Shown: positions 22,151 through 34,532 of the stretch, piece by piece
How the letters are laid out: each line of letters starts with the position of its first letter
How positions within the stretch are numbered: the stretch's first letter is position 1
Source: Otis tarda
Lineage: Eukaryota; Chordata; Aves; Otidiformes; Otididae
NCBI GenBank assembly: GCA_026413225.1
Contig: CM048557.1
Span: forward strand, 58,766,987-58,830,986
DNA: 64,000 nucleotides
Direction of reading: 5' to 3'
Translations under genes and position numbers: made by a program
Notes under the pieces: model-generated
What the model was told of the DNA's origin: nothing
The model's input: the letters and a program-made list of their open reading frames with translations, nothing else
Database searches by the model: none

Positions 22151-25100
22151 GGGAAATTACTCAGCATCCTCATGAAAACACACTTCCTCTACAAGAGAAC
22201 ACAGCATTAAATAAAGATTGTATGATCTAGAAACAGCAGGACATCTAATCCAGGCAAGTATTATGACTTTGTTGTGTTTTTTAGGGAAAGACAAATAGTC
22301 TCTTTCCTCTTTTCAAGAACTCCAGGATGGAGAAAATCAGTATCACTTCACAGAGCTAGTGTAATGGTCATAAAATGAACCAAAAATATTAATGGTAATA
22401 CATGCTAATTTTAAATAAACCTGCCTAATGGAATGAGAAGGAATTCATACCCATATGGTTTAGTCAGACCATTCTCCCCTTCTCTTTACTATGTAAAATA
22501 AGAGAACTCAAGAGGAAATTGCAACTCATTACCCTTACAGGAAGTATCTTTTATTCCTCCTGGCAGACTTTTAGTATTCAAGCTGAACGATGTGGGTTCT
22601 ACTTTCATCTTCTTTTTATTTATATAATGATCCTGTTTGTTTGTGTTTAGCCCAGATTCTTTATGAGCTCAGTATACTGTCAACAACAACAGGACTCTCA
22701 GCTGGGCTTTGTGAATGCCGATGCTGAGTTGCAATTCAATTTATATAGCTCTGAAGTTTGTCTGAACCACAACCTTCAGATTCACGACCAAACTTAGGAT
22801 GGAATTAGACTCGTGTTCTGTCCCAGAGCCATTCTTCTACATGGTGGTTTAGTTCACTTGAAGCTCTAAGGATAACATCCCACAGGAGAGATGGAGATTT
22901 CACTTCTCTCAATGGCAGAAAAAATGTGCTACTGGGAGAAACATGCCCCTTGGAGTTGAAAAAGGATAGCTATACAGACAGTATCAGCCCATATTTCTGA
23001 CCTTTTCAAGCAAGCAACAGAGGTACTTGAGCATGTCAAGTCTCTAATCACAAAATTAAATTTCAATATTAGTATTTTGCATCAGTATTCAAACTAAAAG
23101 GATGCATAAAAGGTAAGCTCAGAACAAAAAAAAAAACTAAGGTCACATACAAGATCTGTAAAAAGTGTCCTCTTAGACGAAAATGTCTGTTAACTCCTTT
23201 TCTGTCATGACTCAGGCTCACTTTTCAAGATAAAGTCCTGTAAATGTAGAAAACATCTGAAAAAAATACCACAAATCAGGGAAGTGCATGAGGCAGCTCT
23301 TGAAAACATACAACATTCAGGTACACACCTCAGGAATCATGGTCATAACTACCTGCTAACATAGCTAAACTGTTGCTGGTACTAATTATAACAGAAAACT
23401 TTCAAAGACCACTTTACTCTCAGAACACCTACAGACCCATCAGGAGACTCTACCAGCATTCTAAATAAAATTACCATTGTAATTTCAACTAGTGATAAAG
23501 TCACTGTGATGATATTAATGGCTGTGGCTACATTTGTTAAAGGAGGAACCTAAAACACCTTTCAAGAGCAGGTGCAATATCAGCAAATGTAGTTCTATGT
23601 TCTACCAGATTGTGGTACCTGAATAGAAAAAAAAAGCTCTGGTTTTGCTCTTTTGCTAAAGAACTTTTCAAGCACAGGTTCAACCTATATATGTCTTTCT
23701 CTAAGTTGGGGGCCACCTCCTACAGAATTCGATCACATCAACAGCTGGACCTTCAAGATTAAAAGAAAGATTTATTTCTTACATTATGAAACGCTTCAAT
23801 TATCATAGGATGTTCATGTCCATGTAAAACCAAAGGTTTTATCTCCATTCCACATCCAGCTCTGGCATATCTCTAACATGCTATGTTTACTTTCAGTTTC
23901 TAAAATGTATTCTTTTTTAAGATGAGTGGTATGGGGGAAGCAGATAAACAGGGCAGGTCAGGCTAAATTAAGATCACAAAACCTCAACACATTTTCAGCA
24001 ACTAGATGATCTCCCATGAAACAAGATTTCAGACTTTCTTTGGATTACTTAATAAACAAATTCCCAGGAGCTTTCTGTGTATGATGATAGCCAACTCGCT
24101 TTTTTTTTTTTTTAACGATTCTTCAGAAAGGGCACAAACTGATTCCTTGGAGAGATAGTGCTTTTTATCTACAGGGACTTTGTAAACAAATTAATCCAGA
24201 TGTTTTGCTTTAGAACTCTCCAGACAAAGTAAATTATTCCTTACTACATCAACACTTCATTTCCTCTATTTGCAACTAGCATCTCAAAACAGGCCACTTT
24301 TCAAAAGACAAATAATTGAAATTTTGTATTAGCATTAACAAGATCATTTGGACACTTTCGTAAATGTGTCTTCTATATATTTATGCATTTGGTACCTTAT
24401 AACAGTTCCAGAAAGGATCAAGATCAAATATATTAAGAATGCATTTTGATCCTTTTCCTAAGCCACTGAAAATTTATCAAAGAAATCTTAAGAATTTAAT
24501 TCTTCCTTTCTTTTGTTACATGATTTGCCACATTTATCTTTTAAAAAACTCTAGACATGTGGAATGGTAATGGATTCCAAAGTCTGAGTTAAAAACTCAA
24601 ACAGCAACTAGTCCATCCCATTAGGATGAAACTAAAGTGGGAAAAAATAAGAAAGACAAATAATAGGCCTATGGACTAGGCAAAAGGATATATTACAATA
24701 TTTGACAATATAGACATATATACATTCAAAAATTAATGAAGAAGAAAGAAACTTGGTCCCTGTGTTTCTTAGTGGCATGTCCAACAGGCTATTCTTCAGA
24801 AATTCATATCTAGATTTTTCTAATCTAAATTTTTTTAAAACCAATACTAAAAAGTGTTAATTTACTTTAAAGATATAAGGGACTTTCAGAAATAATAACA
24901 AGATAAATACATTATCTGTAAAAAAAAACACTATCAAATATATCCCACTGAATGTACGGTACACTTTACCTGATTTCTCTAACTTTCTTTAGATGTTTTT
25001 CTTCCATTTTACAATGATGTGACCAGTTTCTCCGTAGCATTGAAGTAATCTTTCGTAATTACACACTTTCTGAAGGTCACATGCTGACAAATACAGCAAC

Positions 25101-25883
25101 CAGCTTTCCATTCTATGCTTCCTGAATTAGAATATTTGCTTTAAAATGAAATCATTGGTAGCTTTCCAGTTACTATAAGGACAGCAGGATCAAGTGAGTG
25201 CACAGCAACAGATTACGAAGCAGGTGGCTTGAGGCTAAATCTGAACAGTTTCCTCACATAGCTTTGTAAAGTGGGGTGCAGATGACTCCTAATGAGTGTT
25301 AAGGGCTGTCTGGTCACTTAGTTGTATACAAGGTCTAGACAGGTCAAGGTCTAAGGATCAGAGCTTCTAATTACATTCTATTAAATGCTCGTTAGTTGTA
25401 AAAGATGTCACCAGAAGACCCACCAGAGCTATAGTGTCTAATTATTAAACAATAGTGCCCTTATAAGACCCTCAGGACTTGAAAAATCATGATAAGATAC
25501 TGAAAGAGAAACAGAGACAGTCAAAAAAGAGGTGAATCTGAGGACACAGCTGAAAATTGAGGTCATTGTTCTATATCACATTCCCCATGTAAAAGAGGAA
25601 TTTGAAACTCATCGTCTATTGAATCAGTCGGTATTTGGCAGCATCAATTCTAATGTTGAGTTAAACCATTTAGAAGGCAGATTTGGAGAGTCTTTCATTG
25701 CAAAATGAGCAAATAATGAAATAAACTTATTTCATAACCTGTATTTGTTACAAATACAACTCACTGAGCTGTTGCTCATTCCCTAAAAGCTAATAAAAAG
25801 GAGAAATTAATGACTAAAGCCAGCATATTTTTACTTCCTTTAAATAAAAGCCTTGTATAAAAGCTCTTGTGGTTTGGTGATAC
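22151..25883. other. Gene-free DNA
   Basis: Unique AT-rich sequence with a 14-base T run at 24100-24113. No reading frame, RNA gene or repeat that I can identify. Confidence 0.6.
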
Positions 25884-26388
25884 TGTGCTGTTGCTGAGTG
25901 GCAGGGCAGGATTTGGCCATGCAACCCCCTGAAGAGTGTTGTTATGCTGTTTTTCTCCCAGTACTCATACTGGGAGAACACATCAAATCAGATGGCTAAA
26001 AGGGGAGAGCACCTGGTAGGCATGAACTCTGCAATGGCACATTTTAAACCAGCAACAACCCAAGTGGGTAGCAAAGAGAAAATAGGCTCAAGCTTTGGCT
26101 CATGAAGAGGGCCACCCACACGCACGCCGCCAAGAATGCTAGCACTCAACTGGGTCATAAGAAAAGATAATGCTTATGTCTCAGGACAAAGAATGCTAGT
26201 ATACACTACTAAGGAATGATCTTGCCCAGCTGCGAGGATGATTGTAGGAGCTAGAAATATGGCCCCCAGGGTCAGGAGACAAAGTCCTGAGGTTCCCTTT
26301 AAAGGCAGCACAGTAGTGCTGGAATAAATCCAAAGCACCCTGACACTTCCCTTCTTGTCTTTCTTTCTCTTTGAGCACCCCAAAACAT
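25884..26388 (+). mobile_element. Candidate degraded retroviral LTR
   Basis: The segment starts near TGTGCTGTTGCTGAG. It has TTTAAA at 26298-26303 and AATAAA 25 bases on (26323-26328). A pyrimidine-rich stretch follows, ending CCCCAAAACA directly before TGG (about 26388). This order (TATA-like box, close poly(A) signal, short U5-like part, CA then TGG as at a primer-binding site) fits an avian LTR. There is no matching second LTR, no gag or pol frame and no confirmed target duplication, so this stays a weak candidate. Confidence 0.3.
25953..25978. repeat. Perfect 11-bp stem-loop
   Basis: TTCTCCCAGTA (25953-25963), loop CTCA, TACTGGGAGAA (25968-25978). It lies in the left part of the LTR candidate. 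Confidence 0.85.
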
Positions 26389-29300
26389 GGCACCATTCAG
26401 ACCTTCCAGACCTACAAAGTATTTTGGAGAGTGAAAGACTCCAGGTTTTAACATGAACTCTGGTTCTTTTCTGCCTCCTGACAGCCCTTGAATTACCTGG
26501 ACTGCAGCCTTCCTTGCAATATCTTGGCTCTGCTGTTCCCAGGCTGCCTGGAACCAATTAATGCATTAGCACAAAAAATGAAAAAGGAATTAATCATCCT
26601 TTTCTGAATCTCAAAAGATTCAAGTTTTGGATAGGCCTTTATGGAGATGCGGTAAGATCTGAACTGAGTTACCCCTTTCTAGCTGACAGAAAGTCTTGCT
26701 ATTTATTTTCTTTCTTACCAGCTGGCACCCACAACAAGCTGTGTGGCAGCATGTACCAGGCTTGCTTCCCTTACCTCTGTCCTCTATGGCACCCTGGTAG
26801 AAGCTGAAAAAGGCCACCACCTTCTACCCACACTCTCCTCTTTTCCTTCCCAGGATGGAAACCGTCCAGTACAAGCTGGCAGGAACTTTGACATCTCTTC
26901 TTTTCATGGACCTCTTTGGCCCCAGTCCTTAGCATACCAATGCCAACAGGAACCCACAACCTTCTTATCTCAGTCACAAATTGATTACTTTCTTTCTGCC
27001 ACCCAGATGAACCTCAGAACCTCACAAACCTCTTCAGTTCCCTCTAATGCTGTCTATACAGAGAAACACCTTTCTGCTCATTTCCCTTCCCCTGCCACAG
27101 TTAACCCACTCACTCTCTCACACATCTCAGATGTGATGTGGTGCTCCATCTTCCCTGGGATTCACAACCGCTCCTCCTGCCCTGTCAACCTTCCACCAAC
27201 CCCTCCCACAGGTTCAGGGCATCCCTAAGCACATACTAAGGCTGAAAGAGTCCTTAAACTCAAAATCTGAGGCTATCCTCACTCCTGAGGAGCCTCTGCC
27301 TCTTCCTCATCCTCCTCCCTTCTGTTTCTGGCCTTTGATAAGCAGAAATTGAGGCTGCAGGGACAGCCTGTAAAAACAACTCACATCAGCAATGCACCAA
27401 ATGCTGCCTTTGTTTTACAGAATCAATCTGTGGATGCTCTTCAAGGCCTGCATCATTTAATAAACCCACTCTGTGCCCATGGCAAGCAGACGGCAACACA
27501 GCCATGGCAGGATGGGCTTCAGTCACACCTGATGGCAGGAAGAGGTAGCTCAGCCTCAAGCAGCTCAGCCACTCTGCAGGTCTCCATGCCCTGCAATCCC
27601 AGAACGACCAGATGGCCCTGATCCCGCCTACACCTTCTTCTCATTTTTCATCCTGTTACCAGATTTCCATTTCTGTCCCAAAACACTCCTGTATTTCTTT
27701 TTTTACCCTTAAAAACACAACGGCTGGCTTTTCAAAATGCCAATTAAGCAAGAACAGAGGGGAAATGACACATCAGGAGCAAAATGGAGCACTCAATCCC
27801 CTGGCTCACTAATTAGGATTTATGTACTGGAAAAATCCAACTCCTGGCACCGGTGAGTTAATAAAGAAACGAAAAAATGTCTGGAAAATTGGAAAAACTG
27901 GTATAATTGTCAAAGAAAACTAGCACATCTGGTCATTTCCCCACATATTGTTATTAACACCACAATTATTTCAGCAGGAGGCAAGCTGGGAAGAAGTAAT
28001 ACATGACCAATGAAGAAAAGCAGTAGCAGGATAACCTACCATTCAGACACTGACTCCTGAGAGAAAGCAGATCTGCTTTAAAGCAAGTCTACTTTAGCAT
28101 GAACTTCTTTAAACTGTGATTTATAGTGTTTAAACTGGAGATAATTATTTCCACTAGAGTTATCACAACTGCAAAATTACCCAGTTCCTTCTGTGCAGTC
28201 ATTTACGTTGGTACATAAATTACTAGTATTCTGGTATTTACACACTTATTCTAGTGGTAGGAAGGGAAATATGATGTGCAAAGCAAGAGAAAACAGATCT
28301 CCAGATAGCAATTCATACAGCATGTATGTGTATATGAAGAGGATTTGCTCGCATGCTCTTGAGACTCAAATGCTCACCATAAAGATTTCCCAGAGCATAC
28401 CAGTGAATCTGCTAAGCTACTTGTCCTTCTTTCATAATTGTTTTTATGAGGAAGGCAAGGAAAAAAATATCCCAGGAAGAATGCCAGTAACAGTTGCGCT
28501 TTGTTGATTCTCCTTTGAGTTTTTTTGCTTTTATATTTTTGCGTGGTGATATTTCATTATATGAACATTTTGACAGTTTAATGGGGTTCTCTTGCTTCTT
28601 CTGTAGCGTAATCCTTCAGGAATCTTATACAGAACAAGCCTCTTGCTAACATATCGATTACTAATACCTTTTTCTTTTTTAAAGTGTCCATAAAAATTAT
28701 CAGCCATGCTTCACAAGTAAAGTATGTTAATTTGCATTGTAGCTAAATTGGACAAGATCCAGTAAGAGATTCAGATACTTCAGTGCTAGGCAGTATAACA
28801 CATATCTTTCAGTACCTCTGATCCCATAAGAAAATTCAGAAAGAGAATGGAGTGCCAGGCTCTGTATTCAAGTCACAGGATAAGTTTGTGTCTCAGAATA
28901 TAATACAAAGCAGCCAACACACCATGCAAGCACCTGATGGCAACATATTCATGAGGCAGCCACCTAGAACTGGCCACAGGCAAATGTTAAGAATGGTACG
29001 CCTTAAATCCTGTTCATTCAGAGAGGCAGTTTGATTTACAGGGTATCTGGAGTCCAGCAGCCTCTACTCATGTTACATATCTGTCTCTCCAAAAAAAAAA
29101 TAAGCATGGTTCACGCTTTTGTATTAAAAACAGCTTGGGAAAGCAGATGGATTCCTATCTTCACATAATCACCCAGCGGTTGCCCAGGCAGTAAAGGATC
29201 TCATTTCTTCCCTTAGCTCAAGGGAGCTCAAAGTCGTATCTCCAAAGAAAGTTTCCTATTTACAAGTATGCTCAATGCCTGAGCACAGTCAAGAAGCTCT

Positions 29301-31500
29301 GGGCACAAAACAGACATCAAAAACTGAAGCTCAGCAAGATCAGTAAATAGGTTACTTGGAGGTAAGGAGACATCACTTTTTCCCCTTCTATCAGGACTTT
29401 TTCTGTACTGTATCAAGCAGCAACTTCACATAAAATGCACAATACGTCCTGGGAGCAGAGAGAAGAAATACTGATCTCTTTGTGCAATCTGAGTGTCCAA
29501 GGAGTCCTTTTTCCTCACTTGCACTCTCTTCCTCTGAAAAAGTGAATAGTCAACTACTGCCTTGACAGTGGCAAAGCTTCATGGAGTAAGGTGAAGAACA
29601 ATTTGCCACACTAATCAAGACTAGTTTACAGCCTAGAGGCTAGGTATAACTCAGTGAAAGCTGTAGGATTTCATCCCACTAGACAGAGGGGACTGAACCT
29701 TTCTCACTCTTCCTACTCAAGTATCGCAACGAGCGGGCTGGATGGAACCACTTGTGGTGGCTTTTAGAAATAAATCAGCAGCTGCCACGCCATTGTTTTG
29801 TGCAATGATTGAATCTCTCAGCATGTGAACATCCCTAATAGACTAAGTCCGTCCTGAAATTCACATACCTGCCAGCTTTGCCCTTTCCCATAATGATGCA
29901 ACATCTACCTCTTTAAATTAAACTTGTACTAAAAAAACAGCATCATCAGTAGTAAAAAATGCGCTTTGCCCTATACGTCCCTTCCTACCATGCCCATTCT
30001 CATCCACAACTGATTATCGGCCAAGATTTCCAAAACTCATAATTGATAACCTCTTCCTCAGAGGTATAACTGAAAATACCTTTTTTATTTGCTGCCCCTT
30101 TGGTAACCCATGAAAAATAGATGCTTTACAGGGACAAGATACTGATATCTAGGGGTTTTGTTCATTTGTACCACTAAATTTAAATCAGATTACCTAATGG
30201 ACACCATTTTAATTGATCAGATTTGCTTTTCCCCATTGATGTAATTTGTTTATTCTGTGTACTTTAGGTGCCAATGAAGGCGAACGGGGCTTTGTTAGCT
30301 TCACATACAAACAGAATCAAATACCACTTCTCCAACACACAGGAAGAATAATTTGTGAAGAATTTTACAGCCTTGTATCTCAGAGTACTTTGACAAAAAT
30401 AGTGTAAGTGTTCTCATCCATACTTTACCTAATGAGCTGAAGTACAAAAGGGTCACAGGGCATGCTGCAAACAGAGCTGGAAGCACAAAGAACAGCTCCT
30501 CTCTAAATACTAGCCCTCCTTGTACGTTTTTCTTTCACCTTACTTTCCTCCTTTTGTACTAGAAAGCCTGCTGTCAATGACTCTCATGATTGACCACATG
30601 ATATTACAAAAGTCAAGAGAGTGAAAACTAAACAAATGGGGAAAAGAAACTGCAAAGGGAGACTATTCTAAAGCCTTTGTTTCTTTTTTTGTTTTAAATT
30701 ACTCTTTATTTTCAGCAACTAACACAGGTTTTGATTAAGATTTTCTTTGTTAAAGAATCAACATTTTCACTCCTGCTGTTCTGTTGAGAAATAAATCAAT
30801 ACCTTTCCTCTGAGATATCCAGGAAATCACCGGGAAAACTATAACAGAGCAGACTTGGCATTTCTTAAACTTCTAAATAAAAATCAAACAGGAAAAAAAT
30901 AATTCAACATTCTTTATAGAACATAAAGCAGCAAAAAAGACTTATGCCAAAGCTCAAAAAAAAAAGTCTTTCAAATCTTCCTAAAAAAAAAAAAGGGGGC
31001 GATGGGGGGAGGATCATTAATCTGGAATCCATGGAAAGAGTGTTGTTGTGCTTTGGGGTTTTTTTTGTTTGGACTATTTTTTTTTTAAGAGCTAAAAGAA
31101 ATTTCAAGGCTTACACTTGCCTTGGAGCCTCATTGCCAATTTTTGTGGTTTTACAACCACAGTGTCTTATTGCTTTTTCTTTTTTTCTTTCTTTTTTTTT
31201 TTATTTTTTGAGAGGGAGGAGTTGTTTGTTTGTTTTTCTAAAGTATTTCTCTCTTTCCCATTGTCATATATGATACTCACACACTAAACAAGGGAAACTA
31301 ACACCAAAGGGCATGCAGAGAAACTGCCTATTCAAACCAAATGATATTTTCCCTTCTCTATCATCAAAGTCTAAAGCACCTACCCAGCAGAACTGTTGAA
31401 GTGAGAGGGACGTTTCAACTCTCTTCCCAGCCAGATACCCAAGTCCTGCAGGACTGTAACTCCTCCACCAGTTTCTTTTCTAGCCATAGGCTGAGACAGC
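26389..31500. other. Gene-free DNA, partly C/T-rich
   Basis: 26690-27650 is richer in C and T than its surroundings, which produces several longer open frames (for example 26743-27228, 161 codons). Their translations are low in pattern and show no domain, so I do not call them genes. 30944-31245 is dense in A, G and T homopolymer runs. The rest is unique AT-rich DNA. Confidence 0.55.
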
Positions 31501-31647
31501 GGCTGTGCCCAGTATGAAAGAGTTAAAACCAATAGTCAAACTCAGCCTTTGGGCATGGCATGCTCTGCCCAGTAGCAAAGGATTGAGCATTCACATGTTT
31601 TCAGTGCAGCTATGCGTGGGACAAGCAGACCTGAAGTCTTCAGACCT

Positions 31648-31702
31648 GTCTATCTCATGCAGCCCACAAAGAGCAGATAAGTCTATCTCATACAGCCCAC
31701 AA
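31648..31702. repeat. Imperfect tandem duplication, 33-bp period
   Basis: GTCTATCTCATGCAGCCCAC (31648-31667) recurs as GTCTATCTCATACAGCCCAC (31681-31700) with one difference. The spacing is 33 bases. Confidence 0.85.
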
Positions 31703-34336
31703 GGGCCTTCTTAGGAGGACCCCAATACCTTATGGAGATACGGACTGTGAAACAAGGGAGATATCTATGACCCTGATGATACTTTGTGGGCTACTACATT
31801 GAAGCCAGAGGCACTGCAAGGCTGGCTTCTTGGACATGCCAAACAATATACCCTTCTTGGGCACCCATGCCAACAAACAATCCAGACTTAAGTATTGATT
31901 GTGGTCATGCTTGCAGATATTCTTCTATAATATGTAGACGGAATATACCTGTCCAGCCATGTTTTCTGCCATATCCAGTCTTGGGTTCCCCATATTACTG
32001 TTGCTGCATTATTGCTAAGAAGGAATTCTACCCAAAATGCATATAGATGCACAAAGCAAACAAGCTGAGGGCAAGAAACAGAGTATTGGTTCCTTCCTTC
32101 CTTCTTTCATTTCCCTTGCAGTCAGGCTAGTACTACAGGTACATGATGTCTACTATGAAGGAGAATGTGTAAATTATCATTGTCATATTAGAATTATTTT
32201 GTCCACTATGAGCTCATACTGAGTAAAACCAAAGACATTTCTGCATGCACAAGTCTTTTCTGAATCCAACTTGAAAAGTTTTACTATGAGGGCAGTCAAG
32301 GGAAAGCCAGGTTCTGACAGTGACACTGTAAGCCCCTTCATCTACTGTCCTGAGTAGTTTTAATATTTATGAGCTTTATTCTTAAAAAACCTCTGTGACG
32401 GAAGAGTAAACATTTGGGTTTTTCTGATTGCTGCAGGCTGCTGGTAGTTTGTCACACTGTGGTTTATGTTATGGTGGGGAGAAAGAGCTCATCCTTTGCT
32501 GATTTTTATGCTTCTGATTTTGTAACTTTGAGGTTTTAAATACATAACAGCTTCTTAACAGTAGCTTGAAACAAACAGTGAGTTTGTCCCTGGCCTGTGT
32601 ACAGTATTGCTTGGGTTTTGTGGTGGGATTTAGCAAGGGGAGGGAGGTGAGAGCAAGATGTTTCCCTCTGACATTTTTCTTCTTGCACACTACTAGAAAA
32701 TCTAGTCTTATATGCCCAACATCCCCAAGGCTGCAGGGACTACTCCTTTGTATTTCCTTATCATCTCTGTGGACCCAAAGCAGATAAGAGGGGAGACAGA
32801 CCCAGAAAACAAAGCTTTAGCAATCTATCTGCTTCAGTCAGGAAATCTACCTGGATTCATTGCCTGCAGCATCTTTGGACTAAGGATTTCCAAGACATCC
32901 ATCCTTCCCAAAGGCCAGTATAGGGACAATGTGAATCCATACCACATTGTGTGGATTGCCTGTGATTCAGACTTGCGTGACACAGTCTGCACTGTTCTCA
33001 CAAGCAACATACCACAAGGGAAAATCTGAGTTGTTGTTGGTTTCTAGTGACTAATTTTTGACAACTTAATAAAGCATTTCACAGTTTGTTGCTGTTCCTT
33101 TCCCAAGTATTTGATTCTCTACAGTTTAAAGTAAATTCTAACACTTTCCACCACAGAAGGTATTCAGGCTAACACAACTGATATTCACTACATCACAAAC
33201 TGATAACCAGCAAGGTGTTAGTTTCCCTCTGTATTGTAAGGACTACCCATGATTTTCATAGCTAACTCAAGGTGGGAATCTCAGAAGAGCAGTTTACAAA
33301 GAATTAGTTGTTTTAAGACTTGCTGTTTACTTCTAAGCCCATGAAAAAAAAATTATTGCTCTAATAAAAACTGAGTGAAAATAAATAAAAAGAGCTTCAG
33401 ATTAAAGAACCATAAGTTTTACAAGTCCATTATAAACTAGAAAAGATGCAAAGGCTTTGTGAGTCCTTTTCGTTTGTATTTTACAGTGTTTTTAGTTTCT
33501 TGAATACAAGTATTCTGTTTTATTCTCTGACATTATACTCTTTGTTCCACAGTTTGGAAAAACAAATTCCCCTTTCAGCCATTGCTTTTCCTGACCACAG
33601 GAAAATGCAGACAGTGATTTTGAGATTCCTGTTCCTGAAGGGTATAGATGTTATAATGATCTCAGGTATGCTATTGCTTGAGAGTTTGACTATGCATTTT
33701 ACATCTGTGTGTGGAAACAGTGACATTCTTGTGAATTTTCCCCTAAAAATAAGGATTTACCTAAAGTGAAAGGCGCTGACATCCAGCAGTTTACCCAAAA
33801 CATAAGTTCAGTATCCCAGCATTGAAAAGCTATAAAAAGACATTTCAGAAGAGAAAAATAAGAACCATATTCTCCTCATTTCTCTCCCCTGCTGTCACCC
33901 ATTCCCATCTTCTGTAACATCAAGCCATTTGTATTCAAGCACCTGGTTTGCTCTCTCTCTTCAGAAAACCAGCCTCTCAACCTATCAGCCTCTCTAGCTT
34001 ATGTTTTCTTTCTTTTGTTTTTCCATCTTAGCATCCTTTGGCCATCCCTTCTATTACCAGTATCTCACCTCCACATTTCTTTTGGAACTGCCTTTATATT
34101 TAAGGCTCCTGAGTCAGTTTTCTTTTAACACTAGAGAGGTTTTATGCCCAGGTGAACATTGGTTTGGGTGGTCCAAAACCACTAAACCTCGGCATAGTAG
34201 CATCTATTATTTATAAAAACACAAAGTTCATCTGCAGGTAACATTCCTATTATAAACTCCTGGAGTTTTGTTCTGCAGCAAAGAATAAGCAAATATGGAG
34301 TGAAATTGTCATCTCTTAAGACTGTGACAGTTTTCT

Positions 34337-34358
34337 AGGCTACAGTGAACTGTAGCCT
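34337..34358. repeat. Perfect 10-bp stem-loop
   Basis: AGGCTACAGT (34337-34346), loop GA, ACTGTAGCCT (34349-34358). Confidence 0.85.
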
Positions 34359-34507
34359 GATCTTGCTGCTTACCTTTGTTCTTTTTATGGCATACATTGT
34401 TCATCAGCTGAATACTAGTGCTCCTCAGTCATGCCAAGGATCTTCTCATTCTAATTGTACTCTTTTTTTTCTCAAATTTTGAATATTTAGATACATTTCT
34501 GCAAGAT

Positions 34508-34532
34508 TTCTCCAGCAGCTCCTGCTGGAGAA
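34508..34532. repeat. Perfect 11-bp stem-loop
   Basis: TTCTCCAGCAG (34508-34518), loop CTC, CTGCTGGAGAA (34522-34532). It lies 150 bases from the hairpin at 34337 and has unrelated arms. Confidence 0.85.

Noticed and set aside
26743-27228. 161-codon open frame on the plus strand
   Set aside because: Lies in a C/T-rich, stop-poor stretch with overlapping frames on both strands. No domain, signal peptide or recognisable motif.
27540-27560. GAGGTAGCTCAGCCTC resembling a Pol III A box
   Set aside because: No matching B box downstream and no tRNA fold.
32712-33029. 105-codon open frame with a protein-like look
   Set aside because: No recognisable domain, no splice or regulatory context, and no sign of a processed pseudogene.
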